From Sugiyamaella lignohabitans (lineage: Eukaryota; Ascomycota; Dipodascomycetes; Dipodascales; Trichomonascaceae), in NCBI RefSeq assembly GCF_001640025.1, contig NC_031672.1, forward strand, positions 992,001 through 1,056,000: DNA of 64,000 bases, read 5' to 3'. Positions within the stretch are counted from its first letter, which is position 1; each line of letters opens with the position of its first letter. The notes beneath the pieces were generated by a model. The model was not told the DNA's origin, ran no database searches, and worked only from the letters and a program-made list of their open reading frames with translations. A program made the translations under genes and the position numbers. Shown here one piece after another: positions 31,801 through 39,591 of the stretch.

Positions 31801-32257
31801 TTTGAGCCAACTCGACATTAAATCGACTACCCCTACCACCACTGGCACCACCACTCCATCCAGTGTCACTGCTGCTGACTCGGTTGTAGCTAAGTCCCTG
31901 GCCAATTACCAACTGTCGACCCCCACTTCCGAGCCCATCAGCGAGCATCCTGATAATGTCACTATTGTCGAGCATGATATTGATGGTGATAGCGGTGCTG
32001 AAGACGGAGTCCCCCGAACCCTTGTCGGTCGTAACAGATCTGGTTCACACCCTCGACCATTGTTACCTCGTAAGATGTCGGGATCTCATTTCAACAGTCT
32101 CAAGCTTCCTGTTCCTATTCTGCAACGACCACCTTCATTCTCTGAAGCTAGTCCTGCTGCCTCTTCCACCGCCCCTGCCAACCCAAGCTCTGCTGCTACT
32201 CCCACCCCCACGACCCCCGTGACCCCTGCCGGCAGCTACTTCACGGCCCAATCATAA
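28889..32257 (+). CDS. Dot6/Tod6-like Myb (SANT) transcription factor, long first intron
   Basis: Exon 1 is 28889-28992 and exon 2 30418-32257, giving 647 residues. The 1425-nt intron has donor GTAAGT, a T-run, branch TACTAAC and acceptor AAAG. Exon 1 encodes a short N-terminus (MSAASSPIAAG, then KPRLPPISS) of the type that opens many fungal Myb proteins; the join reads QFQGPPNPYMSS. Residues about 300-350 form one SANT domain (SSWDPHDDLLLRHLKE, GWKEIAAYFPNRT, CQFRWRRL), very close to yeast Dot6 and Tod6, which bind the PAC element and repress ribosome-biogenesis genes. A weaker SANT-like segment lies near 462-500 (NWTKEQDDLVRSR). Flanks are Ser/Thr-, His- and Gln-rich, with repeats such as HPQHPQHPQ. 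Exon 1 could be missed by gene finders. Confidence 0.85.
28993..30417 (+). other. 1.4-kb intron of the Dot6-like gene
   Basis: Unusually long for a yeast. It contains a CAGTCG microrepeat near 29318-29340, an imperfect ACT/AGT/ATT triplet tract at about 29800-29960 resembling the Ser/Thr tracts of exon 2, duplicated CAATGTACTCTG near 30226-30250, and a T-run at about 30380-30398 before the branch site. No GC element and no snoRNA seen. Confidence 0.7.
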
Positions 32258-32411
32258 CCTCCCCACACCGCTACGACCCCTCTCTGACGACCCTCATGCC
32301 CCTCCGCCTTACGAAATCCCCTTTGTTTTGTATATCTTATATGTATTTTATGATAATGGAGTATAGATTTGCTTTTACTTTAACCACACTCCCTACGGGG
32401 TCCGGAGTCTT

Positions 32412-32461
32412 GCCTCCGGCGGCCGGGCTCCGCCCGGACCCGTTGTGCTCGCTTCGCGAGC
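32412..32461 (+). repeat. GC double-hairpin element, C arm (+), covariant stem
   Basis: The first hairpin reads CCGGGC-TCC-GCCCGG instead of TGGGGC-TCC-GCCCCA, and GACCCG replaces GACCCCG. Tail GCTCGC-TTC-GCGAGC. 155 nt beyond the Dot6-like stop, in sense. Confidence 0.88.
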
Positions 32462-32516
32462 TACTTGGGGTGTCACTGCTCTCGGGGTATTCGCTTCGGG
32501 TCTGTGATATACTGGA

Positions 32517-33120
32517 GTCACGAACTGTCTCATGCTTCTGATGCTCGTTTCACTTCCCATTGCATGGCACCCGGAACCTGACAAGACTTGAGATCCAGTA
32601 TCCTGGATCCTGGGGTCACGAACTGTCTGATAGCGCTGTCTCGAGTCCCCCATATTTATTTCAATTCTGTTGTCGAACCCAAAGATGCTGGAGTCGCGAA
32701 AAGATTGATGGCCCTGGCCTAGATTCCTTAATTCTCATTTTACTTCCAGTGTCAGGGCGCGAAGATAGTAGAGCCACGAACAGTCAGGCTCCCTGACGCT
32801 TATTTCACTTCCACTGTCAAACCTGGATGATAAAAGGAGCCACAAACCGTCTGACGATACTTTCTCAGATTCCCTGATGCTCATTTTAGTCCCAGTCTTT
32901 CATAGCACCCGGAACATGAGCATACTGCTGTGTCGAACGGTCTGGTAACTCGCCGTCAGATTTTCAGACGTTCATTCTACTTCCTGAGTCATGTAAACCG
33001 CCGGTATCTCAAGCGATGGATCACGAGCAGTCTGACGATGCTTCCTCAGCTTCATCGATGCTCATTTCAGTTTCAGTGTGACGGCGCCTGGGAAGTGAGA
33101 GGGTTCGAGTCACGAACATT
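32517..33120. repeat. Degenerate tandem repeat, about 7 units of 66-96 bp
   Basis: Units open with a CACGAACTGTCTGA-like motif near 32517, 32613, 32692, 32771, 32837, 32928, 33019 and 33106 and carry a GATGCTCATTTCACTTCCAGTGTC-like segment in the middle (for example at 32541, 32730, 32796, 32876, 32966 and 33057). Copies are strongly diverged, with no shared open frame. Not related to the GC elements by eye. Confidence 0.65.
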
Positions 33121-33171
33121 TATTTTAAGTAGTGGTACATGAACAGTTCAATGAGATTCCACCCCCGAACC

Positions 33172-33221
33172 GCTCGCGAAGCGAGCACTACGGGTCCGGG
33201 CGAAGCCCGGCCGCCGGAGGC
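33172..33221 (-). repeat. GC double-hairpin element, C arm (-), covariant stem
   Basis: Same CCGGGC/GCCCGG stem as the copy at 32412, loop TTC. Oriented in sense with SAS3. Confidence 0.88.
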
Positions 33222-33281
33222 ATGATCCCGGGTTCGAGAAGTGACAGATCCGCAGTTTGCAGAGCTCTGTGGCACCCGGAA

Positions 33282-33332
33282 CTCTCGCAAAGCGAGCACA
33301 ACGGGTCCGGGCAGAGCCCGGCCGCCGGAGGC
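33282..33332 (-). repeat. GC double-hairpin element, C arm (-), covariant stem
   Basis: CCGGGC/GCCCGG stem, loop TCT; tail stem slightly decayed (CTCGCAAAGCGAG). Ends 75 nt beyond the SAS3 stop, in sense. Confidence 0.88.
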
Positions 33333-33406
33333 AATAGTAGTGGGAGGAGAGGGACGTGAATCATAAATTAAGTCTACAATTAATAAATAGAGTGCTGGTG
33401 GGCCGG

Positions 33407-36217
33407 TCACAGGGTGAGAGGGACCCAGAGCAGTTTTTCGGGGTGCACGCGACGGTAGTTTTTGGACTCCCATTTGGCGATGATGTCGTCTAGGACTCGG
33501 TCGTCGATTTGGAGGGTGTATGACTTTTGGGGCGTTTGCACGAGGAAGCCTAGTGTTTCGAGTCCAAATACCACGTCGTCGAGAGTCATGCCAGTGGTTT
33601 GTGAGATGGTGTCAATGCTGATTTCAGTGGCAGGGTCGGCGGAATTGCGAAGTTTGCGAAGTTCGTAGCACAGCGTGTGTTTCCAGTAGTTTGTGTACGA
33701 AGCGAGTCCGAGATCTGATAGTGGTTTTTCAGGAGTACCTACAGTCTTTTCGCAGCGGGTGAGAAGGTATGAGAAATCGATCAAAAAGTTTCCGTATCCC
33801 TTACGTTGGGCAGTTGGCAGAGTCACGATACAGGAGACGTTGTTTCGAACTGCAGGTATAGGCTCTGCTGGTGCAGAAGAGCTGGTAGCAGTTGTCGCTG
33901 TGCCATTTGTGCCGTCATGAGCACTGCCATTTGTAATTGGGTCAGTAGTGGAAATGGTCTCGTGGCTCGTAGAAGAGCCTGGAGAATCGGTAATGGCAGG
34001 AGCGACCGGCGGAGTGGTCGCACTGGCTACTTTTTGCTTGGAAAAGTAGCCAACAAAATGACATCCCTTGTCGTCGTTTTCAGTGAGAACGTAGAACATG
34101 AACGGTTCCACATCGTAGTACAGGGTCTTTGAATCCAAAAAAAGTTTCGCCATGAGACACAGATTCTGGCAGTACAGAGGTGATTTTGCCCCGTCGACTT
34201 CGAAAATGCTGTTTCCTTCGTGTCGATATATCTCGGTTCCCGGAGGATGTCTATATTGGCATTTCAAAGCATGTCGCTGAGCAACGTAGTCGGAGCTCAT
34301 GTATTTGAGACAGAATTCACATATACAGAGGATCCTGTGTCGCGAGTACTCTTCTGGATATGGCGAGATATACCAGGTATCGATCTCGTAGTTGGCCATG
34401 TGGATTTTGCGGATATTCGAGACTCTAGTGATGCCCATGGTAGAAGTGGTCGTTGGTGGTGGTACCGAGTCAGTACGTCTTTTCTTCTTCCGGCTTGTCA
34501 CACCACCATCGTCGGTATATTCTATTTCATTTCCGTAATTCTCAACATCATCGTTATTTAGCCAAGACTGTTTTGTTTCTACCATAGCAAGCGCATCTTC
34601 AAACCATTCCCTGTCCTGATCAGTAGGATAAGTCAACGAAGTATCAGCGTCATCACCAGTAATCACTCCGCGATATGGCTGAACATCGCTGTCGTCGACA
34701 TACTCCTCTTCCTCAAAGAAAAAAGGAGTTGAACCTGTTGCTGAAGACAATCCGTCAGTTCTAGTCAGTGTGCCATTAGTGATACCAACAGGTGAGCCTC
34801 CACCTGCTGGTGATGATAAATGAAACCGGATTTTCAGTTTTTTGTGACTACTGTTATCCTTGATTCTGCTTTTACTGCTATTGTTATTATTAATGCTTCT
34901 GCTGTGATTGTTAATGCTTCTGCTGCTACTGTTGTTGTTGTGGTCGTAGAGACTACTGGCAGCAAGAACTTCTCTCGCTGGAATGAGTTTCTTAAGTCTG
35001 CTGGTCTGTTTCAGCGGCCGTAGTTTCCACTCCGGCAGCCGGATAACAAGCAGTCCTCGTCTCAGCGTCGTCACCAGTTTTGTTTCTTTTTCAGCTGCTT
35101 TTCGCTGTCTCAGACGGCCGACAGGACGAATCAAATCGTCATCCTCGTCGACATCTTCGTCGTCTATGACCGTACGACTCCTACGAGCTCTATTTCTGCT
35201 CGCTGGAGTTGGAACTGTTGTTTCGGGTGTGTCTACAACCAATTCTGGTGCTATTACTGGAACTTTCTCGAGACCTGACGGCCGTGAAGCCCTTTCCACT
35301 GGCCGATTTCTCCTCTCTGGTTTCCTAGCTTTTTCGACCTCACGATCCCGAGCAGGTCGACTGGACCTGGATCCAGCTCTGCTTACAGGCCACAGCTCGC
35401 CCCCAGCCAACAATGGCCGTTCTTTTGGGGCAAACTGGCCATTGGCCGTCCTACCCTGTTTAGTCACAGGCGATTTGTGACCCCCATTTGGCGACCGTGG
35501 GGGCGTATCCGTTCCACGAGCTCGTTTCAGACCCTGAATTTCGTTCTTCACCGCCTTCTTCGGCGAGTTCGTTGGGCTTCGACGCTCATCCAAACCGCCC
35601 TCTCGCAACAGCGTTGTCCAGTACTTCCGATCTTTCAGAGGGTCTATCAATGAACCCTTTGGAGCAGCCTGTACCGCGTTAGTTCTCCTGTTCACAGGGG
35701 GCATGGGGGACTGCCTCCGGCGGCTGGGGCTCTGCCCCAGACCCCGTGGCTCCTCTCGCTTCGCTCGAGTCGTTTTCCGTCGACGGTCCCACCAGAAACT
35801 CCTGCGAAGCAGGAGCCACGGGGTCTGGGGCAGCGCCCCAGCCGCCGGAGGCACATCCACACTCACCTCTCGTGTCGGTCGTCGTCGTTCAGGGGACCCT
35901 GAGTCAGCCTCGCGGTGTGATCTGGACCGAACCTGGTTCGTGGGTCGTGGTTGTGGGGGTTTTGTGGTTGATGGTTGGGGGTTGTTTGATTCGGTTGTTC
36001 TTCGTCGAGTTCGGGAAGTGTTTTCGCGGTGCGAGGCCCGAGATTCGGGCTCGTCGTCGCCCTCGTCGTCGGTGTCTGGAGGACTGTGGATAGCGGTCTG
36101 CAGTGGACCGCGCCCTCGTCTCGAATGACCATTCATTCTCTTTCCTTTTGAACCGTCTGCTTCACTGTCAGCCAAAACCCCGATGCGATTGAATGTCAGC
36201 ACACAAGCCAGGGCCAT
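33407..36217 (-). CDS. SAS3: MYST-family histone acetyltransferase, Sas3-like (one intron)
   Basis: Exons 36217-35867 and 35668-33407 give 870 residues. The 198-nt intron has donor GTGAGT and branch/acceptor CTAACGCGGTACAG. It is a multiple of three without a stop, so an unspliced reading adds 66 false residues made of GC-element sequence. The N-terminal half is basic and disordered. The C-terminal MYST domain has the C2HC finger (CICEFCLKY...HALKC), the FVGYFSKQK strand, catalytic-region NVSCIVTLP and acetyl-CoA motif AQRKGYGNFLIDFSYLL, then KPLSDLGLASYTNYW. Low-complexity sequence of about 60 residues (near 33855-34035) interrupts the domain between FSKQK and the cysteine strand. Sas3 is the NuA3 catalytic subunit acetylating histone H3; Esa1 and Sas2 are less likely because of length and the long N-terminus. 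An ATG at 36136 is an alternative start. Confidence 0.88.
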   Translation of the reverse strand: MALACVLTFNRIGVLADSEADGSKGKRMNGHSRRGRGPLQTAIHSPPDTDDEGDDEPESRASHRENTSRTRRRTTESNNPQPSTTKPPQPRPTNQVRSRSHREADSGSPERRRPTREVSVDVPPAAGALPQTPWLLLRRSFWWDRRRKTTRAKREEPRGLGQSPSRRRQSPMPPVNRRTNAVQAAPKGSLIDPLKDRKYWTTLLREGGLDERRSPTNSPKKAVKNEIQGLKRARGTDTPPRSPNGGHKSPVTKQGRTANGQFAPKERPLLAGGELWPVSRAGSRSSRPARDREVEKARKPERRNRPVERASRPSGLEKVPVIAPELVVDTPETTVPTPASRNRARRSRTVIDDEDVDEDDDLIRPVGRLRQRKAAEKETKLVTTLRRGLLVIRLPEWKLRPLKQTSRLKKLIPAREVLAASSLYDHNNNSSSRSINNHSRSINNNNSSKSRIKDNSSHKKLKIRFHLSSPAGGGSPVGITNGTLTRTDGLSSATGSTPFFFEEEEYVDDSDVQPYRGVITGDDADTSLTYPTDQDREWFEDALAMVETKQSWLNNDDVENYGNEIEYTDDGGVTSRKKKRRTDSVPPPTTTSTMGITRVSNIRKIHMANYEIDTWYISPYPEEYSRHRILCICEFCLKYMSSDYVAQRHALKCQYRHPPGTEIYRHEGNSIFEVDGAKSPLYCQNLCLMAKLFLDSKTLYYDVEPFMFYVLTENDDKGCHFVGYFSKQKVASATTPPVAPAITDSPGSSTSHETISTTDPITNGSAHDGTNGTATTATSSSAPAEPIPAVRNNVSCIVTLPTAQRKGYGNFLIDFSYLLTRCEKTVGTPEKPLSDLGLASYTNYWKHTLCYELRKLRNSADPATEISIDTISQTTGMTLDDVVFGLETLGFLVQTPQKSYTLQIDDRVLDDIIAKWESKNYRRVHPEKLLWVPLTL
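35713..35852. repeat. Palindromic GC unit, A(+)/B(-), inside the SAS3 intron
   Basis: A arm 35713-35772 and B arm 35799-35852; spacer TTTTCCGTCGACGGTCCCAC is the canonical core. Without the unit the intron would be 58 nt. Confidence 0.94.
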
Positions 36218-36929
36218 GCCTGAAGTCCTGCCGTTCGTTTTCTGTAAACTTCAAAAGTTGTTGCGTGCTCCAAACCTCCTTCTCTCGCTCTCCCTCCTCT
36301 ATCTCTCGGGTTTCTCAACTTTGTTGCATGAGACGCGTCTTCCATTATTTGGGGGCATTCAGCCGTGCGCTCTCAGGGTCCTCCCGATCAGCAGGAACGC
36401 TGCTATCTGCTCGCATTAGACTCGTCCCATATGCACGATAACGGCCCTCTGTCCACGATCTGCCGTTGGGGGTCAATGGGGGGCGGACTGTGGCGGTGGC
36501 GGGGTTGTGGGGGCGGGGTTTGGGGGATGGGGTACTGCCTCCGGCGGCTGGGGCGCTGCCCCAGACCCCGTGGCTCCTCTCGCTTCGCTCGAGTCGGTTC
36601 TTCGACGGTCCCAGCCGCTCCGCGAAGCGGAGCACAACCAGGTCTGGGCGGAGCCCAGCCGCCGGAGGCACACCCCGCCCCCCGTCATGGAGAACCCGAC
36701 GCAGGGCATGAGGGGGTCGTGGGCCGGTGGTGGTCGAAGGATATGAGCCCTGGTGCTGATTTTGTGGTCCAGAGAAAAGACGGGAGTGAGCTTAGGAGGG
36801 TTCTTGGAAGGTTAGAGGAGTTGGGGGTAGCGAGCCGCGTGGGATGCGGCGTGAAATTTGAGATCAGATCAGACCCTGCACGAGGGGGTTAGATTGAGCG
36901 TTGACGAAGAAGAGAGCAAGAGGACGGCC
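36218..36929. other. Divergent intergenic region between SAS3 and AIM10
   Basis: Holds one palindromic GC unit and G-rich DNA around 36.46-36.53 kb. No gene seen. Confidence 0.6.
36537..36669. repeat. Palindromic GC unit, A(+)/C(-)
   Basis: A arm 36537-36596 and C arm 36617-36669 (tail GCTCCGC-GAA-GCGGAGC). The - arm has a shortened first hairpin (CTGGGC-GGA-GCCCAG), both sides having lost one base pair. Spacer TTCGACGGTCCCAGCC is the conserved core. Confidence 0.92.
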
Positions 36930-38585
36930 ATGGCGAGTGGTTTGAAGCGGTTGTCGAGGTTTTTCGCCCCGCTGCGGAAGTTCAAGCCGAATGCCGAGAC
37001 AAGCTCGTCAGAGTTACTGACGAATTACGGCTATTTGCGCCAGTCGTCGTCCGGTGTGTATAATATGCTGCCTCTGGGGAACCTGGTTCAGTCGAGAATT
37101 GAGTCGATTATCAGGAACCGTTTGGACGAGGTCGATTGTGCCGAGACTAGCTTGTGTACTTTAGCATCGACCAAGATTTGGAAAGCGTCGGGAAGATTGC
37201 AGACAGGCACCGAGTTTTTCATGCTCGAAGATGGCAAGTATCTATTGGCCCCTACTAATGAGGAGGAAGTGACTTCAATGGTGGCAGAATTGTCCAGTTA
37301 TAAACAGGTCCCTTTGAGACTGTATCAGATTTCTCGTAAATATCGAAACGAGAAACGACCTCGTGGAGGTTTATTAAGGGGACGAGAGTTTACCATGAAG
37401 GATTTATATTCATTTGATGAGACTATGAACGATGCCATGACTACTTATCGGGACATTCAAGGCGCTTATAACCGGATATTTGAAGATATTGGAATTGATT
37501 TCGAAGTCGCCGAGGCCGATTCTGGTTCAATTGGAGGTTCTTTATCTCATGAGTACCATTACGAATCAGATGCTGGTGAAGATCTGGTAGTCAAGTGCAC
37601 CAGTTCCAGCTGTGATTACACAGCCAATACAGAACGAGCTGTGTCGACTGCTGCCGATACCAGTGTAAAAATAGGTTTGGCTGATGCCGCTGTCAAGTTT
37701 TATGCTCTGGATGAGACTTTGCCGTCGAAATCAGAGAAGTCACTTACAGTCTATGCTGCTATATTCCCAGCTGGCAGAAGTATTAATCCACATTTGCTGA
37801 AGGGCCATTCTGCAGTCCAAGGGTCAGAATTGGCTGAAATCAGTGCTGATTCTGTCTCCAAAATGTCAGCTACTATTCTCCCGCTTATAGACACACGTGT
37901 AGAGTATGAACTGTCAAAGAACCGTGAACAACTCACCACCATAATCACATCTCTTATTGAACCTGATAATTCCAACCACTCGAAATATTCTGTTGTAGAA
38001 GCCGTTCAAGCGCCAATTGTAGAAGTTCAAACTGGTGAGACATGTCCCTCATGCCATTCAGCACCTCTTAAAATTGTGCCGGCAATTGAGGTCGGTCACA
38101 CTTTTTACTTGGGAACCAAGTATTCAGAACCACTCAATGCTCGCATCACCACCCAATCAACTGGCAAAATGGAGCCATTATACATGGGCTGCTACGGAAT
38201 CGGAGTGTCTCGACTCATCTCTGCCATTGCTGAGAAAACTCGAGACAGCGACGGGCTGGCATGGCCGAAATCTGTGACACCTTTTGACGCCGTCATCGTC
38301 GCCAACTCTGAAGCCGATGCTCTCAAAATCCACCAACACCTGTCAACTCACAACATTCGTGCCGTATGGGACGACCGGTCCACACAATTCGGAGTTCTTC
38401 TTGCCAACGCCCGAGCTACTGGCTTCCCTCTCGCCATAATCGCTGGCAGATCCTACACCCAAACCGGCCAACTCGAGATCCAACTCCGCAACAAACCCGC
38501 CAAATCCCACCCACCAACCCTCGTCTCTCTCGACGACCTCGGCCCCACTGCTCACCACATGCTCCAAACCTACTCCCCGGCTTGA
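36930..38585 (+). CDS. AIM10: Mitochondrial prolyl-tRNA synthetase (bacterial type)
   Basis: 551 residues from ATG 36930. A longer frame from 36858 would prefix an acidic segment, whereas MASGLKRLSRFFAPLRKFK is basic and fits a mitochondrial presequence. Class II signatures are clear: ASGVYNMLPLG-like motif near 45, motif 2 around YRNEKRPRGGLLRGREFTMKDLYSF (about residues 143-167) and motif 3 GCYGIGVSRLISA near 422. Domain order is that of bacterial ProRS with an internal insertion carrying a CxxC-like TCPSCHSAP segment. The C-terminal anticodon-binding domain includes NIRAVWDDR. It charges tRNA-Pro in the mitochondrion. Yeast Aim10 is 576 residues. Confidence 0.92.
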   Translation: MASGLKRLSRFFAPLRKFKPNAETSSSELLTNYGYLRQSSSGVYNMLPLGNLVQSRIESIIRNRLDEVDCAETSLCTLASTKIWKASGRLQTGTEFFMLEDGKYLLAPTNEEEVTSMVAELSSYKQVPLRLYQISRKYRNEKRPRGGLLRGREFTMKDLYSFDETMNDAMTTYRDIQGAYNRIFEDIGIDFEVAEADSGSIGGSLSHEYHYESDAGEDLVVKCTSSSCDYTANTERAVSTAADTSVKIGLADAAVKFYALDETLPSKSEKSLTVYAAIFPAGRSINPHLLKGHSAVQGSELAEISADSVSKMSATILPLIDTRVEYELSKNREQLTTIITSLIEPDNSNHSKYSVVEAVQAPIVEVQTGETCPSCHSAPLKIVPAIEVGHTFYLGTKYSEPLNARITTQSTGKMEPLYMGCYGIGVSRLISAIAEKTRDSDGLAWPKSVTPFDAVIVANSEADALKIHQHLSTHNIRAVWDDRSTQFGVLLANARATGFPLAIIAGRSYTQTGQLEIQLRNKPAKSHPPTLVSLDDLGPTAHHMLQTYSPA

Positions 38586-38630
38586 GCCCTCTATTTATCT
38601 GTACATAGACTGTTACTTTGCGACGTTCCT

Positions 38631-38690
38631 GCCTCCGGCGGCTGGGGCTCCGCCCTAGACTCCGCTGCTCCTCTCGCTTCGCTCGAGTCG
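38631..38690 (+). repeat. GC double-hairpin element, A arm (+)
   Basis: A-type copy with two substitutions (GCCCTAGACTCCG). 45 nt beyond the AIM10 stop, in sense. Confidence 0.9.
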
Positions 38691-39305
38691 GGCGTTTGGG
38701 GTCCCCCTCCTTTGATCATCTTTTTTATTCACAAAACTCTCTGGAACCGACAGTAGCATGAATTTGCAATCATCTTAAGAGCTGTTGTTGTCGTTAAAAA
38801 TTACAGCGAAGTTGGTTCCGGTTCGCAACAATTAAAGCATCTCTGTTCTCTGTTTGAAATAGCTGTCGTTTTCTTTAGACGGAACCATTACCGTCTTGGA
38901 TTTCGTTACTGGAAGGATCATAAGGCCCCAATGCTGTGGATTCTGGAACACTGTAGTCTGATTATAGTGTAGTCACGAATCCTTCTGTTGCTAGTGTCAA
39001 AGTTGAAGTACTTGAATGACAGACATTCAAAACTGCCGGAGATCTGTTCTTCTAAATGGGATGTGTTGCGTCGTCTTCTGATCAATGCTGATTTCACAAT
39101 CGTGAATTCTGCTACCTTTTCAAGAAGTAATCTAGTTCGTGCCATGAAATCTCCAAGTTTGTACCTTCAGAAGATACCAAACTAACAGCTGGATGCTCTC
39201 AAATCCAGTCTGTTACATTTCTGATGTCACATAGTGAATGACTTTCAGCAGACATTCGAACAGGAGCCCGTTGCAAGCCTCCAGTTATCTGGACACCCCC
39301 AAGCC

Positions 39306-39365
39306 CGACTCGAGCGAAGCAAGAGGAGCAGCGGGGTCTGGGGCGGAGCCCCAGCCGCCGGAGGC
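39306..39365 (-). repeat. GC double-hairpin element, A arm (-)
   Basis: A-type copy, loop TCC, sense with PIN4 and 226 nt beyond its stop. Confidence 0.9.
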
Positions 39366-39591
39366 AGCGTGGCGAGAGGAGAAGAAAAGTGTATACGTTA
39401 TCATTCGTTTATTTAGTTATTGTCATAGGGTGTCATGTTGTGCATCGAGGGCACGCAATAAATCATCTCTTTCATAAACCATTCATATCACATGAAACAG
39501 CCAGTCGCGACGACGACGGAGCTGCCTATGCATTTTAGTCTTTTTTTCATTCTGGCTCGTTAGAATCGTCAACAATCGTTAAAAAGTGTTA

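Larger units (their letters stand above)
32258..33406. other. Convergent intergenic region between the Dot6-like gene and SAS3
   Basis: No gene. It holds three variant GC elements and a degenerate tandem array (32517-33120). Confidence 0.65.
38586..39591. other. Convergent intergenic region between AIM10 and PIN4
   Basis: About 1 kb with two single GC elements, each in sense with its nearest gene. In between, 38.9-39.2 kb faintly resembles the 32.5-33.1 kb tandem repeat (GTCACGAATCC, AATGCTGATTTCACAATCG). No gene seen. Confidence 0.55.

Noticed and set aside
33100..33120. GGTTCGAGTC-like tRNA B box near 33107
   Set aside because: No T-stem pairing, A box or acceptor stem around it; it belongs to the degenerate tandem repeat.
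36858..36929. Upstream start of AIM10 at 36858
   Set aside because: It would put an acidic segment ahead of a good basic presequence; ATG 36930 fits a mitochondrial enzyme better.
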